DNA of 6,318 nucleotides from positions 1 to 6,318 of the forward strand of contig JBKPGE010000123.1 in the NCBI GenBank assembly GCA_046729215.1, written 5' to 3'. This DNA is from JACDAN01 sp046729215. Lineage in GTDB: Bacteria; Actinomycetota; Thermoleophilia; Gaiellales; Gaiellaceae. Position numbers and translations under genes: made by a program. The stretch's first letter is position 1. Each line of letters starts with the position of its first letter. Positions 5,830-6,318 of the stretch are shown one piece after another. A model generated the notes under the pieces. That model made no database searches. It saw only the letters and a list, made by a program, of their open reading frames with translations, and was not told the DNA's origin.

Positions 5830-6318
5830 TCATTCGGGCTGGCCTGGCTGTATCGGACCGATGCGGTAGGGCCGCATCATCTCGTTGTCCTCGTGCTCGA
5901 CGATATGGCAGTGCCATACGAACTGACCCGGTGTTTCGAACCGCGCCCGCACCCGCGTGACCTGCCCCGGATAGGCGATGACCGTGTCCTTGAACCCCGA
6001 TTCCCACGCCTCGGGACGGGTGATGTTGCCGTCGAGCTGGATCGGCTGGACGACCTCGTCCTCCTCCGTCACGAGCCCTTCGCGGTTCACCACCTCGAAG
6101 GCGATCTCGTGGACGTGCATCGGGTGCGCGTCGGCAGTCGTGTTGTAGAACTCCCACAACTCGGTGTCGCCGACGGCCGGGTTCTCGGTGACCGGGTCCA
6201 TCCACAGACGTTCCGTGGACACCCCGGACTCCACCGTGCCGAGGAGCGCCGCGACCGGGCCCTCGATCTCTTCCTCTTCCTCGCCTTCACCCTCGGCCGC
6301 CTTCTCGATCATGGCAAG
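5830..6318 (-). CDS. Multicopper oxidase, CotA/laccase-like, C-terminal cupredoxin domain (5' part beyond window)
   Basis: 163 codons are visible. The frame is still open at base 6318, so the ATG at 6312 is probably internal and the N-terminal cupredoxin domains lie to the right. Counting from that Met, HPMHVH (63-68) supplies a type 1 ligand (His63), a type 2 ligand (His66) and a type 3 ligand (His68). HCHIVEHEDNEMM (134-146) supplies type 3 His134 and His136, type 1 Cys135 and His140, and axial Met145. This is the full C-terminal copper set of laccase-like oxidases, and HCHxxEHED-x-x-M is typical of the CotA/bilirubin-oxidase branch. The enzyme would oxidise phenols, metals or similar donors and reduce oxygen to water. 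An acidic stretch (GEGEEEEEIEG, 8-18) precedes the domain and is unusual. The protein ends at IQPGQPE, soon after the copper motif as normal. It converges on the flavoprotein gene. Whether it is exported cannot be seen here. Confidence 0.93.
   Translation of the reverse strand, partial: LAMIEKAAEGEGEEEEEIEGPVAALLGTVESGVSTERLWMDPVTENPAVGDTELWEFYNTTADAHPMHVHEIAFEVVNREGLVTEEDEVVQPIQLDGNITRPEAWESGFKDTVIAYPGQVTRVRARFETPGQFVWHCHIVEHEDNEMMRPYRIGPIQPGQPE

Noticed and set aside
1..6318. A CRISPR array, tRNA, insertion sequence or new defence system
   Set aside because: No regularly spaced repeats, cloverleaf-like sequence, transposase motif or nuclease/effector motif was seen on either strand.

Overview
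The window is GC-rich throughout and uses GTG starts and GC-ending codons. Its genes are two-component sensor kinases, a flavoprotein of the sulfide:quinone oxidoreductase type, and a CotA-type multicopper oxidase. This suggests a chromosomal segment of a high-GC Gram-positive bacterium (Actinomycetota, perhaps the soil Thermoleophilia group). That placement is inference; no rRNA or other marker gene is present.

Layout. Positions 1-1499 (minus) hold most of a soluble GAF-PAS histidine kinase whose C-terminus runs off the left edge. Positions 1500-1653 are a gap with a hairpin and what looks like a scrap of a glyoxalase/VOC-type gene. Positions 1654-3615 (minus) hold a complete membrane histidine kinase (MASE1-PAS-HisKA-HATPase). 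Positions 3616-3741 are a divergent intergenic region. Positions 3742-4593 (plus) hold a broken membrane-protein gene that can be followed only by changing frame several times. One break is a 13-bp tandem duplication, and removing one copy restores the frame exactly. Positions 4632-5768 (plus) encode an intact FAD-dependent pyridine-nucleotide-disulfide-type oxidoreductase. A strong GC hairpin at 5795-5817 separates it from the convergent gene at 5830-6318 (minus), the C-terminal cupredoxin domain of a multicopper oxidase whose N-terminal part lies beyond the right edge.

How the parts may fit. The two kinases lie in tandem on one strand and could be co-transcribed. No response regulator is visible, so a partner would have to lie left of the window or elsewhere. 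The flavoprotein and the multicopper oxidase are both redox enzymes, but they converge and sit in separate transcription units, so no joint pathway can be claimed. I see no CRISPR array, tRNA, insertion sequence or phage gene, and no convincing new multi-gene system. The most informative feature is the decayed gene at 3742-4593, whose lesions can be read directly.
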